A stretch of 64,000 nt of DNA, taken from Rhodamnia argentea. Taxonomy: Eukaryota; Streptophyta; Magnoliopsida; Myrtales; Myrtaceae. Below the pieces are notes generated by a model. It had not been told where the DNA came from. It made no database searches and saw nothing but the letters and a program-made list of their open reading frames with translations. Shown one piece after another: positions 36,913 through 47,693 of this stretch (its first letter is position 1; the number at the start of each line of letters is the position of its first letter). The stretch is from contig NC_063152.1 in the NCBI RefSeq assembly GCF_020921035.1, positions 32,594,494 through 32,658,493 on the forward strand. Direction: 5' to 3'. The translations under genes were made by a program, and so were the position numbers.

Positions 36913-39836
36913 TCAAAGAAAGGGATCCTCTTTCTGCTGATACATTTCAAACAACTGGTGGCAGTGTTCGGTGGCTATGTCCTGGCAGTCCTGCAGGACC
37001 CCGGGACAATGATCTTGCAAGTCCTCGACAGACTTTTTCAGCCTACATTGTGGATCTCCATCTGTCAAGAACTCGGCCAAATGATTTCCCCTGCCACCAG
37101 TGAGTGTTAAATCAGTCATGGAATTGTTAAACTAGGTTGAAGAATCGACCAACATCTACACAAACGCGACGGAACAAATTAAGGAGAGGAGTTTGGGTAG
37201 TGTAATTCGTGTGTTATCACAATATGCTTCATATATGTATTCTCTAGAATCATTAAAAAAGAGTAAGATGTTAAGGACACAACCCATTCATCCATTTGCA
37301 AATGAATGTCTTAATTATTTAGCCGTATTTTTTGGTCAAAGTTTTCTTTAGTCAACCGCAAATGCACAGCTTCCGAGTAAAATGCACCTAGAAGAACGAC
37401 ATAGTCCAGCTACCTAGTTATCAACTGCACCAAAATCACATAATCACATAAACAGGTTGCAAACAATCAAATGCAGCTGCTAACTTCAGAAAAGGACTGT
37501 ACCCGGTTTCAAAGAACAAAGTATCTAACGAGTAACTAAGACTCAGCATGCGTCATGATGAATACGTTCCACATACAGAGGAACTGAATAGGTAAATGCA
37601 ATAATTGATGTTGCTGCTACCACTATGTGAATGTTAGTACCTTAGCAGACGCAGGCCACTAAAGCCTTTAGAGCTCCGCCCCATTGCCTTCCAGGCTAAT
37701 TTTTTTCGTTTGTAAAGCGCACAAATAGCCTTCATGCACAGCTCGTAATCTCTCCCCAAATCTGAATATAACTCTTTGGCATTCTTCCACGCTCCTCCAT
37801 GCAAACAACTGCCATCACCTAGCTTAGTAGTACCTGAGCCGACATCTTTTTCATGCGCAATAGAGTCTCTTTTCCTTTTAAGCTCTCTCTTCTCGCTCTC
37901 TTGATTACTCTCATCAAGATGCATGCCAACTGCAGGCTTCTGATGCGACAAATAACTTCTGCTCAAATGTCTTGACTCAGCTACGTCATCATCGACATTA
38001 CATGCCTCAACTTCTTTCAATGGGACTCTCCCATCACCTGAAAAAGGAAGCATATGCTAGAGATTGTAAATGTAATGGGCTTAAATCGGAAAAATCTAGA
38101 TAACTAGGAAGATCTTATCATTCTGAAAGCAAGGTGACATGTGCACAGATGCAATCTCGAAAATCCAACAATGTTTCGTATGGAAAGAAATTCCTAGTCC
38201 TTAAAGGTAAATTTCCGATCCAATAGTCTATTCCTGTGCGTTGATTGCACAACACCCATATTGTGGCAATTAAGAGCACAGATGGAGCAGTTTGTACATA
38301 GGAAGAATGCCAAAGTTCCACGGTGGTACTCAGAATATTTATTCTTTGAGTATTATCGCTATACATATAGAAATAGCGACTACCAAAGAATCCAGATCAA
38401 TGCTGGACTGGATTAAAGAGGAAATGAGAACAGCCGTTGTAAAAGAGAGGCACACAGCAAGCAATAAACAAATGCCCTTGACAGAGTTCTCCCCTGAAGG
38501 AATGAATGAAGGGGCTTCCACAGAAAGCATTTTCGAATGCGACTGAAAAAGGTCTTGCCCGTGTGAGTCGCTACTCATCTTAACATGAACTGACATTAAG
38601 ACCATTAAAAGGGGATAAGGAGTCGTGCGATTTGCGATGAGCCCCACTACGTTCTCAAACAAGCCAAAACTGTCTAAAACTATGCTAGAAAAGACATGAC
38701 TCGCGTGGAATCTGGCCATCGTATTGTTGTTAATCCTGTGTGTAGCACATGTATGGAATCTCCACACAAGAGTCGTTGTTGATAATTTGGAGTAAAAACA
38801 ATACATTGCTCGGAATAGATAGGTGAAAAGAGACTACATGTATACAAAAAACATATAAACCTACTGTCAAGACTTGGCATATTTCAACAAGTTGTATTCA
38901 TAAGACAAGACAACGGCAGAATCAGAACGATCTTTCGATTCCCTTACCTTGCGAAACTAGAGTCTCTTTCCCAAGAGATTTGTCATCTGAACCCACTGGT
39001 GTTGTTGTTGCTGAAGCACAAGTACCTTCTCCAAATTCCAACATCTTCCTCGCCTTCCTCGAGGAGGAGGAACTGCCGCAGCCGCACCGGGAATCAGTTC
39101 CCTTGGGCGCACCAATGTCATCACCACCATCCTCCCTCTTCATGTCGAAGCAGTTGGCCTCACAGGGCACACCCTTTTCCCCTTCCACATTCTTCATTTC
39201 CTCCTCATTTCTCAGCACTCCCACAGCTCTGTCCAATTCCAACACTCTTCTGATCTCGCGCACCAATTCCTCGCTCCTCCTCACTCTGACATTCTCCTCC
39301 TCCAACATTTCCACCACCTCTCCCCCTCTCGTCTCGCCCTTTCGCATCTCTTCCTCGAGGCTCGCAATCTTCCCGCACAAGCGCCGGTTCTTGTCCTCCA
39401 ACATTTCTGCCTCCTCTCTCCCTCTCGCCTCGCCCTTCCGCATCTCGTCTTCGAGCCATGCAATCTCCGCACGCAACCGCTCCGTCTCCTCCTCCAACAT
39501 TTCCACATGGCCTCTCTGTGTCGCCTCGGCCTCTCGCGTCTTGTTCTCGAGCCTCGCAATCTCCCCACGCAACCGCTTATTCTCCTCCCTCAGAGCCCCG
39601 GATTTCTGCTCTTCGGCCTCAAGGCTCGCCTTCAAAACCTCCCTCTCCTTCCTCAGGGCTTTGTTTTTCTCAATGTCTAGCTTCCATTTCCCCTCCACCG
39701 ACGCTAAGACCTTCTCGAAGTCCTCGGCGGGCCTCACCGCCAACCTCAACGAGGCGACGAGGTCAGGCACCGAGCCGTTCGGGACCTCGTTGACATTCCC
39801 GCCCCGCGTCGAGAGGTCGTGAGGATCGCGGCTCAT
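36913..39836 (-). CDS. Coiled-coil nuclear-type protein, gene B of a tandem trio
   Basis: Three exons, 39836-38948, 38037-37641 and 37090-36913, in phase (1, 2), give 487 residues. Exon 2 corresponds to exons 2 and 3 of gene A without the intron. Residues 1-60 (PDLVASLRLAVRPAEDFEKV) match gene C rather than A. Residues 55-200 form a long coiled coil with an imperfect repeat built on EMLEEENxRLRxEIAxLEdE, three or four times. After GDGRVPLKEVEACNVDDD comes a basic ELKRKRD. The C-terminal domain follows: RDYELCMKAICALYKRKK, GFSGLRLL, HLAEFLTDGDPQCRLKKSVE, EHCHQLFEMYQQKEDPFL. The acidic SUMO-interacting-like motif of A and C is weak here. The frame is complete and looks functional. Function unknown. 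Confidence 0.85.
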
Positions 39837-41090
39837 GTCTGCAGGTTCTCGGAGAATGAAAGCACGTCCAAGCTCTTCGCTTTTTCACGTTCTCGAGCAA
39901 ACGAGACGGTGAAAGTGAGGCGAGGTTGAAGGCTGATACGTGAGCTTGAACTGGGCGAGGACCGAGAAGACGAAGAAGCAGAGGTCGCGTGATCAGCGCT
40001 CGAGCAGTCTACACGGAGACGGTAGAGGGGAGCTGTTTCTCTTATGGTTTCTCTCTTCCCTGTAGGTAGTCTGTTGTTGCCGGGAGCTCCTTTCTGTATT
40101 GTTGGCGGTCACCTTTCGCATAATAATCATTCAAAGACTCTGATATGATCAACTCCCCTGTTTTTTTCTCATGTGCCACACGAAAGGATTTGTGCAACTT
40201 TGCGCAGAATTCAGTTCCAAAATCAAAGCCGCTTCGTAACTAGACACGACCGGCTTGTCCGTGGTCGCGATCGGCGAGGTCGTGATCCCGACGGCCAGAA
40301 AGCAAGACGCCCCGACGGGCAACTATTACTAAGTCGAAATCAAAAAGAAAAATAAAGGAACCAGATCTGAGCCCACTACACGGCCGTGGCCACTGCGTCC
40401 GCGGAGCGAATACCTTCCCTATGGCTTCGCTGCCCCACCTCCATGTATCATTATTCCCTTATCGACACTTAAATTTTGACTATTCCATTATTTATTGCAT
40501 AAGAAAATTATGATCAATCTGACCCCTGAACAAAACTACGGGTTTTCATAATTCGCATACGCATTTTATTTGGGTCATATATCGCATGCCACGGACGAGC
40601 CCCCGTCCGATTACCTCCTCACAAGACCGAAGATAAGAGTAAGATTCGTATGGCATTTGGGGTAAAAAAAAAAAATTCCCATTGGAAATATTTGGGTAGA
40701 TAATTCAGCAAAGCTTGGTGTTTAGTTGAGCAAACAACGGATGAAAAAGTGGAGAAGAAGCTTGAAACTTTTAATGAGGGAGGGATAATTTGTTACTCTC
40801 TTCAACAACCGGCGTTGCCTCCCAGCCCCTTTTCCGGCGAGTCCAAACAGATTTTTGGCCTTGCACCGCCGTGCCAAGCCCGTTCGTGTGCCACTCTATC
40901 GTGCCCGCACAGCTCTTGGGTTTAACTCTCACGAATTCGCAAGATTTATCGCAGGTTTCTTCAATTGAATTTCTCGGTTGTGTCGGTGTGAATTTCAGTC
41001 GCCTAATAAGCTTATCCTATTGGGTTAAGATATTTTATCAATTGTTTTCAATAATTATTTGTATTTTGACTAGATATCCTAAACTTGACA
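39837..41090. other. Spacer upstream of coiled-coil gene B
   Basis: GC-richer to about 40100 (leader and promoter of gene B), then mixed. No gene supported. Confidence 0.4.
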
Positions 41091-41370
41091 CAATACAAAT
41101 ACGACCCATGGGCACGAACTAACACTCGTGCCACATATATCCCAAATCGATGCATCTGTGTCGCATTTATCCCTAATTAATCACAAAAATACATGTCCAT
41201 GCCGCATTTATCCCAATTTATTGTTTGCGCGCCACATTTACCTTCAAAAAAGTCATGAATTTATTATAATCTTCGGTAAATATGGCACGGACATACTGGT
41301 TCGAAACTTTTTGCGACACGAAAATAAATTGGGGATAATTATGACATAAGTGTGGGAGCTTTTGTGATAT
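41090..41370. mobile_element. Small foldback element with inverted subrepeats
   Basis: The left part repeats 'CGTGCCACATTTATCCC' variants three to four times. The right part carries the inverse (GGTAAATATGGCACGGACATACTGG). A hairpin of about 100 bases per arm could form. It is related in style to the elements at 43355-44010 and 50070-51530. Confidence 0.5.
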
Positions 41371-41879
41371 GAAAATTTATGAATCAGCCCCTTTTTGTCT
41401 TTGGCCATAACAAAGAGGCTTCTATTTTTAGGGTTTCGTGGGAAAAATGGTGGGCTCTTGGTCGGTCCGTTCTTGTTGTTGTTGCCGTGTGGGGCCGCGA
41501 GATCAGAGTTCCTTCCCAATGCGCAGAAAGAAAAGCAGCACTACCTTTTTATTTGCAGAAGGAATGACTTTGTAGAGCTCTTTTACTAAGTAAAACTCGC
41601 GGGGTAAGAACTGGTAAATCGCATCGAATCAGCGCGACCATCGTATGTAATTAGTGTCAGTTTGCGTTGGTTTGAAGTATATCAACTTTAATTTTACATT
41701 TGACCCAAAAGAAAAAAACTTCAACTTTACATGTCAAATAACTTTTTTTTGGCCAAAACATGTCAGATGATTGAATTGAACCATGATAAAAATTTTATTA
41801 ATTGGTATAATTGAAGTTTGGTAAGTCGTGACGGATTTTTTTTTTTTTTCATTCATTCGTGTCTTGCCTCCTGATTCGT

Positions 41880-42240
41880 GTCCTGCAAATGGATTGTGCC
41901 TAATCGAGGGCAGAATCCTGCATCGGAATTTAAATAGCCAAGCAACAGCTTAGGGCCATATTAAAATCAATCATAGGTTCATGCAAAATTATTCTTTATT
42001 TTCAGCATTGCTTATTGAAAACACCACATAAAATGAAAGTATGATATAGAGTTAGATCGGAGCGCAATGTTTATGTGAGTGAAGAGGAACTGAAGCCCCG
42101 AAACAAGTGCTCCGATTTCCTGGTACTTTGTACATTTGATCTAATAAAATGTGCTAACGAAAAAAAAAAAATCGATGCTAAAAGTGAGATTTATGATCTC
42201 TCCTAATGGCTTAACGGTTCACAAACGGACTTGGCAGAGT
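41880..42240. repeat. Dispersed repeat, copy without LINE insertion
   Basis: Direct-orientation relative of 44195-44705. Shared landmarks are AAATAGC, ATTTTCA(A/G)CATTGCTTATTG, ATGATATAGAG, CGCAATGTT(T/C)ATGTG, GTGAAGAGG and ATTTGATCTAA/TTAGATCTAA. It lacks the 152-base LINE tail found in the other copy. Confidence 0.6.
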
Positions 42241-42850
42241 AGCACGAAGAACCGGAGATTGAGTGATCTACGGTCTATGTGGAGATGGCAAGGAGAGTTT
42301 TTTTCCAATTTTCTTCTTGATTGCTTCTTTGTTTTTTTCGTGGGCCAGAGCTTTTTCCGATTTAATAGTGATTAATTTTGCACATGATCAAACAGTTTAA
42401 CACGGTCTTTTTCTGATTATACGTGGTCCGCCCAATGCATGGGTTCATAGACCACATTGAACAAAAGGACTTGTGAGAGTGGCACGGAGAACCAGAGGTT
42501 GAGTGATCTGCGATCTACACGAAAATGGTAGAGGAGAGCTTTCTCCGGTTTTCTTCCTAATTACTTCTTTAATTTTTTGTGGGCCATTTTTTCTAATTTA
42601 TTAATGACTAATTCTGCATAGGATCAAACGGTTAGACACAAGTTTTTCTCTAATTAATACACGGTTCACTCAAGGCACGATTTTATAATTACATTGAACA
42701 AATTAAAAGTTATGGGACGATGTTGTACATCGAGTCAAATTTCACAATTTACGTAGTTTTCCAATTTCTTTTTTTTTAGGTGGGCCGGAGCTGTTTCTCA
42801 TTTATTAGTGGCTAATTTCGCGCATAATCGAACGGTTTAACATGAGAGTA
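42225..42850. repeat. Degenerate tandem repeat, period about 200-240 bases
   Basis: Two good units start near 42230 and 42470 (GAGAGTGGCACGGAGAACC type, then TTGAGTGATCT, then GTGGGCC with a T-rich stretch). A third partial unit begins near 42775 (GTGGGCCGGAGCT, CGAACGGTTTAACA). The poly-T tract with GTGGGCC recurs at 42340, 42580 and 42781. Confidence 0.6.
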
Positions 42851-43354
42851 TTTTTCTTTTTCCTCTTTATTTCCACTTTGGGGTTTTCTTAATCTTTCAA
42901 TTAATTTTGTTTTTTCTTGTCTTTTTGTTTTTTTTTTTGTTGGTCGAAGTTTTTCTTGTCCTTTTCTGCATTGGTCAAAGTGGCTTTTCCCACACGATCG
43001 ATCGAGTCAGGCGGAGTAGGTTAAAGTGGGAGTATTCCTTTTTTTTTTTTTTTTTCTGTGTAACGTTTTCCAAATGCTTTCCATTTTGGGCTTTTTAATT
43101 TCGATTTATTTTATTTTATTTGACCTTTTCTGCAAATTGGGTTTGTTCAAAGTGGCATTTCTGCAAATTCATCTGGTCGGCCAGAAAGGAAAACGGCTTT
43201 TCCTGGTCTCGTTTTTGGCTCTGGTAAAAGTGGCCTTGCTCCGGCAGTCTGTTCTTGTCAGTTTGTACTCTGTACCATGTCTATATGCAAAAGCAATGAT
43301 TTCTGTTTCGGTAAAATGAAGTTAGTGGATAGAGCTGGCAATTCATATTGGCAT
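42851..43354. other. T-rich spacer
   Basis: Long poly-T tracts and short frames of low complexity; nothing coding seen. Confidence 0.4.
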
Positions 43355-44010
43355 AATTATAAAGATTAATAACATCCAAAACTCCAAACTTATATATCTA
43401 TAATAAATTTATTCTAAATTATTTTTTTAATCACAAAAAATTATAAATAAGTACATCTATGACAAATTTACCTCAAACTATATTTTTTTTTATCATAAAA
43501 AAACTCAAACGAGTATACCTGCGATACATTTACCTCGAACCGATGTAACAAATTTATCATTCGTTAGTTTTTCTTTAAATTTTACTATCAAATTGTTGAG
43601 TTGAATGACACATAGCAATTGACGGACATACTAATTTGGGGTTTTTACTCTCTATTTATCACAGATGTGTCGGTTTGGAGTTTTTTGTGATATTAACTTG
43701 ATTTAAAAGAAATTAATGAATGGTGAATTTGTCACATGTGTACCAGTTTAGGATGTTTGGTAGTCAAAAAATTTAGTTTGGGATTATTTGTCACAAAGTA
43801 TGCTGGCTTGGGGTTTTTGATGGTCAAAAAATAGTTTGGGATCAATTGTCATATGTGTACCAGTTTGAGGTTTATTATGATAAAAAAAATTAGTTATGTG
43901 TAAATTTATCACAAGTTTATCAATTCGAGATTTTTTTGTGGTAAAAAAAAATAGTTCAAGATAAATTTATCATGGGTGTACTAGTTTAATATTTTTCGCA
44001 TTATTCATGT
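43355..44010. mobile_element. Foldback element with inverted tandem ~55-60 base units
   Basis: The left arm (to about 43560) has about three units of 'GTACACCTATGACAAATTTACCTCAAACTA..TTTATCACAAAAAACTC'. The right arm (from about 43640) has about six units in inverse orientation ('GATAAATTTATCACAAGTGTACCAGTTTGGGGTTTTTTGTGG' type). The pivot GTTGAATGACACATAGCAATTGACGG (43596-43625) recurs in altered form near 50440 in a second element. No frame; it moves, if at all, with borrowed enzymes. Confidence 0.65.
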
Positions 44011-44194
44011 TACTCCAATTGATCTAAAATATTTTGATTTTTATTCTAAGGTACTAAATAATTGAATTATGACGAGAACATGTTAATTCGTATCAACAAC
44101 AAAGAGTGATGTGTTTTGTATTATATCTGCCTTTTCTCTTTGAATTTGTATTTTTCCGCGGCTCGTGTCGTACAGACGGGGGTTGTTTCTAGCA

Positions 44195-44705
44195 TCGCCG
44201 GCCTTAGTCAAGGATAGAGCATAAATCGAAGATTTTAAATAGCTAGGCATAACTTGGCATCGCATAGAAACCAATCAAATTATCATGTAAGTATCTCAAG
44301 ATATTTTCAACATTTGCTTATTGGAAATACCATATAGAGTCAAAATATGATATAGAGAGAGATAGATTGGATCGCAATGTTCATGTGCGTGAAGAGGGTT
44401 GCAGATTGGGTCGCCAAAGCCCGCCGGAATGGGACTCTCCATTCGAATTGGCTCTTCAAGCGGTCTCAAACCTTTTGTGACCTTTTTATATTTTGAGTCT
44501 AGTTATTGTTGTTGGATGAAATGAATCTTCCTTTCTCAAAAATAAAAAAAAGAGGTACTTCTATTGTAGCCGAGAGCAACCGTTCCTGTTTCTTGATATT
44601 TTGTGTATTAGATCTAACAAAACGAGTTAAGCCAAAATCAAAGAATTCCTCCAACATAAAATATGAAATCTCACGGATCGGCTTAGTGGTTAACACAAGA
44701 CGATA
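44195..44705. repeat. Dispersed repeat, copy with LINE insertion
   Basis: Partner of 41880-42240, in the same orientation. It is interrupted at 44398 by the LINE tail. Confidence 0.6.
44398..44549 (+). mobile_element. 5'-truncated LINE (L1-type) tail
   Basis: The frame from 44401 reads ADWVAKARRNGTLHSNW and stops at 44494-44496. This is the C-terminal end of the RNase H-like region of plant L1 ORF2. A short 3' UTR and an A-rich tail (CTCAAAAATAAAAAAAA) follow. The direct repeat AAGAGG flanks it (44392-44397 and 44550-44555), and the related copy at 41880-42240 has an uninterrupted site. Only about 150 bases were inserted. Confidence 0.75.
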
Positions 44706-45084
44706 TCCGAGAGTCACTCATTAGGTGCAAAGACATCAATGTCGACACGTGGAATTTGAGATGCATTCGAGCTGCTTTGTGACGACTCAATCGGCAGTCG
44801 GAGAATGACGATGGTTGTGAAGGATGTAATTCCCCTAACATGTGTGAACGCCACAAGATCAATACATTCTAAACTTCTATGCAATAAACCGATGGAAAAC
44901 CGACATAAGAAGAAGAGAAACCATGTGATGTTTTAGCAAATAAGTGTGAACAGCAGGCAACGGAGCAGAAGGGTAAAAACGGCTAACCAAACAAGACCGG
45001 CTGACACAAAAGGCCCATAAGTGGCCATCTCCTCCAAAATTTTGAGCAGCTTCTACAGCGTGACCACCAGCCAGAACAAGTGAG

Positions 45085-45175
45085 GAAAGAGACCCTCACC
45101 CTCCTGATGCATTATATGTTTGGCAGCTATATTCCTACAGCCAATCACCACTCACCATGATGCAAATATAGGCAA
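45085..45175 (-). pseudogene. Relic of the last exon of coiled-coil gene C
   Basis: The segment aligns on DNA level with the last exon of gene A (29380-29490): CATTATA, AGCTATA(T/C)TCCT, CAGxCAATCA and GATGCAAAT recur in order. It is shorter and has no usable frame. The adjoining 44935-45080 resembles the 3' UTR of gene A (CAGCAGGCAA, AGACC(G/T)GCTGAC). It shows that gene C once had the same 3' end as genes A and B. Confidence 0.6.
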
Positions 45176-45464
45176 GCGAATCCATAAAATAATTGAAAGG
45201 GGAAGGAAGGAAATCGAACATCCGATTTACGTCGTCCGATCCGAATATCAGTCCCTAGGTCCACGGGGAGGAGCATCGCGGAATTTTACTATAGAAACAA
45301 GCGATACAACAAATATTACACTCACTCGAGCACTCAAACATACTTAGTATTTTCCATTCCTTAATTACACTCAATAACTCGCCGTGTTTAGCACCCTCAT
45401 AATTTTCGGTGAAATCTCACTCGAGGAATTAAAACAAATTCTTTATTGAGATATTGACACACAT

Positions 45465-45840
45465 AATCTCTTAATTTTGATTCAATATACAATGTGATTC
45501 ATGAATTTTTAATCCATTCAATATAATCCCTAAAGTTTAACATAATGTTTAATATAATCCCTGAATTTTTAATCTGTTCAATACGATCCTCAGATTTTTG
45601 GTATATATTCAATGTAGTATTGGATTATGTGAACACGTTCAATGTAGTCCCTCAATTATTTTAAGAATAGAGACAACTTGAACGTTTTCATATAATCTAG
45701 AATTCAAGAATTATATTGAACGAATTAAAAATTCAGCGTCCACATTACATATTGGGTTGAAGTTACGGATAATATTAAACGAATTAAAAGTTCAAGGAAA
45801 TTATATGTTGGGCCAGAGTTCAGTTCCTGTCATTTTTTCT
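45465..45840. mobile_element. Foldback-type inverted-repeat element
   Basis: The left arm has units of 'TTCAATATAATCCCTxAAxTTT'; the right arm carries the inverse ('GAACGAATTAAAAATTCA', 'ACATATTGGG'). The pivot near 45655-45690 (ATTATTTTAAGAATAGAGACAA) matches that of the element at 2132-3226. No insertion interrupts this copy. Confidence 0.55.
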
Positions 45841-46550
45841 AATTTATTTAGCTCCATGCGCAGACAAAGAAATAGTCCAATTCTTGGTCTTCTTGTGTGG
45901 CGCATTTAATTACTTTGCGTGTGCAATAAACGAGTCAGGGGCACGGCTGTCAAACTAAATCTGAAGAAGTGAGATCGTCTCCATCAATGTGTGAGGGAAA
46001 GTTTCTTATTATACTGACTAGAGGAAACAAATGAGGGGGAACATCGGCGAAGCCCTTCCGCGCCATCAAACGCCGAGAAGCTGCATTCGTGTGTCGTGCC
46101 CTTGACCCGCTAAGTGCCGGTCGGGGCACGTTAACACGGCATTCAGTGAGACGGTCTTTTTATCCAACCCTCCAACCAAAAGGGAAAAGGCTCGTTTCGA
46201 GTGCCATGACACGACACAACACGACCCGACTTGACTCCAGATGCGATTTCTCTACTAGTCGAATAAGAGATTGCAGAGAGAGTGGAGAAGGGGTTTGGGG
46301 CAAAAAAATCTCAGTCGAAAGTTTGATCTAGGCGAAGACCTCCCTTAGCTAGCTAGATTCATTGATTAGGAAGAAAATGATTTCCCACGGTAGTACAAAG
46401 AGTCTAATAACGAGAGGAAACAAGTATAAAGAGAGCGACTAGACGATAGATAGGAAAAGTAGTCCATTTTCACGTGCACTTACTCTGGCTTTTCAAGAAA
46501 GATTGAGACTTTTAGGTAACATAGAGCTTTAGCTCATCAAAATTCGTTCT

Positions 46551-46755
46551 TTGCATTGCAGAATTCTTGACTCTGAGATCTATTCCAACATTTGAAGAAA
46601 TCACGATGCTATGGCTCGAATCCGTATTCAAAACTATTTTCGATAGGAGCAATTGAGAATGGAATCCGATTTTTTCCAGTATTTTCGTACTCGTAATAGT
46701 GCGAAATGAAAGCCCGGCTTCAAGTTATTCAAAAATAGTGGAATAGTGGCGACAA
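46551..46755. other. Probable plastid-derived insert (NUPT)
   Basis: The wording from GAATTCTTGACTCTGAGATC through GAGCAATTGAGAATGGAATC to AATAGTGCGAAATGAAAGCC closely matches my memory of the chloroplast inverted-repeat spacer between rps12 and trnV-GAC. A few differences suggest some age. It lies in what would be the last intron of coiled-coil gene C. Mitochondrial DNA also carries plastid pieces, so the route is open. Confidence 0.55.
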
Positions 46756-47693
46756 CGTTGATCAACTCGTTCTAAAAACATAGGATTTCGCATAACAAGT
46801 TTTTAATGTTCAGAAACCGTTGTTAAAAAATAATCACAGAAATCCAAATATTTATCTATCCATTCATAAAATAGAGAGGGAAGGATTAAGGATTTACCTT
46901 GTGTGAGATATCACATTGTTCGAGAAACTCTAGATGCCATCGGAGTAAAGGATCATCAATACGGACGTTCTAGTGCGTCGTAGACTCTTATCCATATAAT
47001 TTCTTCAGTCAAAGGTTCTTTTATTCATCAAGCGGTATAAAACTTTCTAACATGTAGAAGTGTTCCGGTTGACATAGCTTGGAACAGAATCACATAATGG
47101 TATAAGCATGAAAAGAGCAATATCCTGCGGCTGCGAACTTCAGTTGACAAGTAAAAGACAAAAAATTGTATCTACAAATCCGAGACAAAATATCAATGCC
47201 TAATGAAGACTGTACAAGCAAGCCTAAGTGGGGACTCAACCTCTTACCTATGGATGAACAAACACAACAATAACAATGATAATGGCGGTGCTCTTGTTGC
47301 TGCTGCACGTATGCCTATATTTTGAAAAACAGAGGCCATTCAAAGCTCCCCGCAGCGGCTAATTTCTCATTGACAATGATGGAAACTGTATCTCCATCCA
47401 GGAACAAGCTATCGAATTGTGCAATGAAGACTCTACATGTTTCGGGGTAAATTCGGAGAATATTTTTCATATGGATGAACAAACAGAGAAAACAACGTCA
47501 AATAGCGACAATAATGCTCATGAATGCTATAGTCTTGATACCTTACTGAATGGAGGCACTCTCAAACGTCCTTGAATACCCCCACTCTCCACTGACTTTG
47601 GGCTAGAACTTTACAATGTGTAAAAAAGTTAGCACATCATTTCTTGCAGAACTCTGGAAGCAAGTCTATAGCCTGCCTACTTCCGTGATCCAT

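Noticed and set aside
38980-39822. 280-codon + strand frame opposite coiled-coil gene B
   Set aside because: It mirrors exon 1 of gene B; the Ser/Leu-rich wording is what a coiled-coil coding strand gives when read in reverse.
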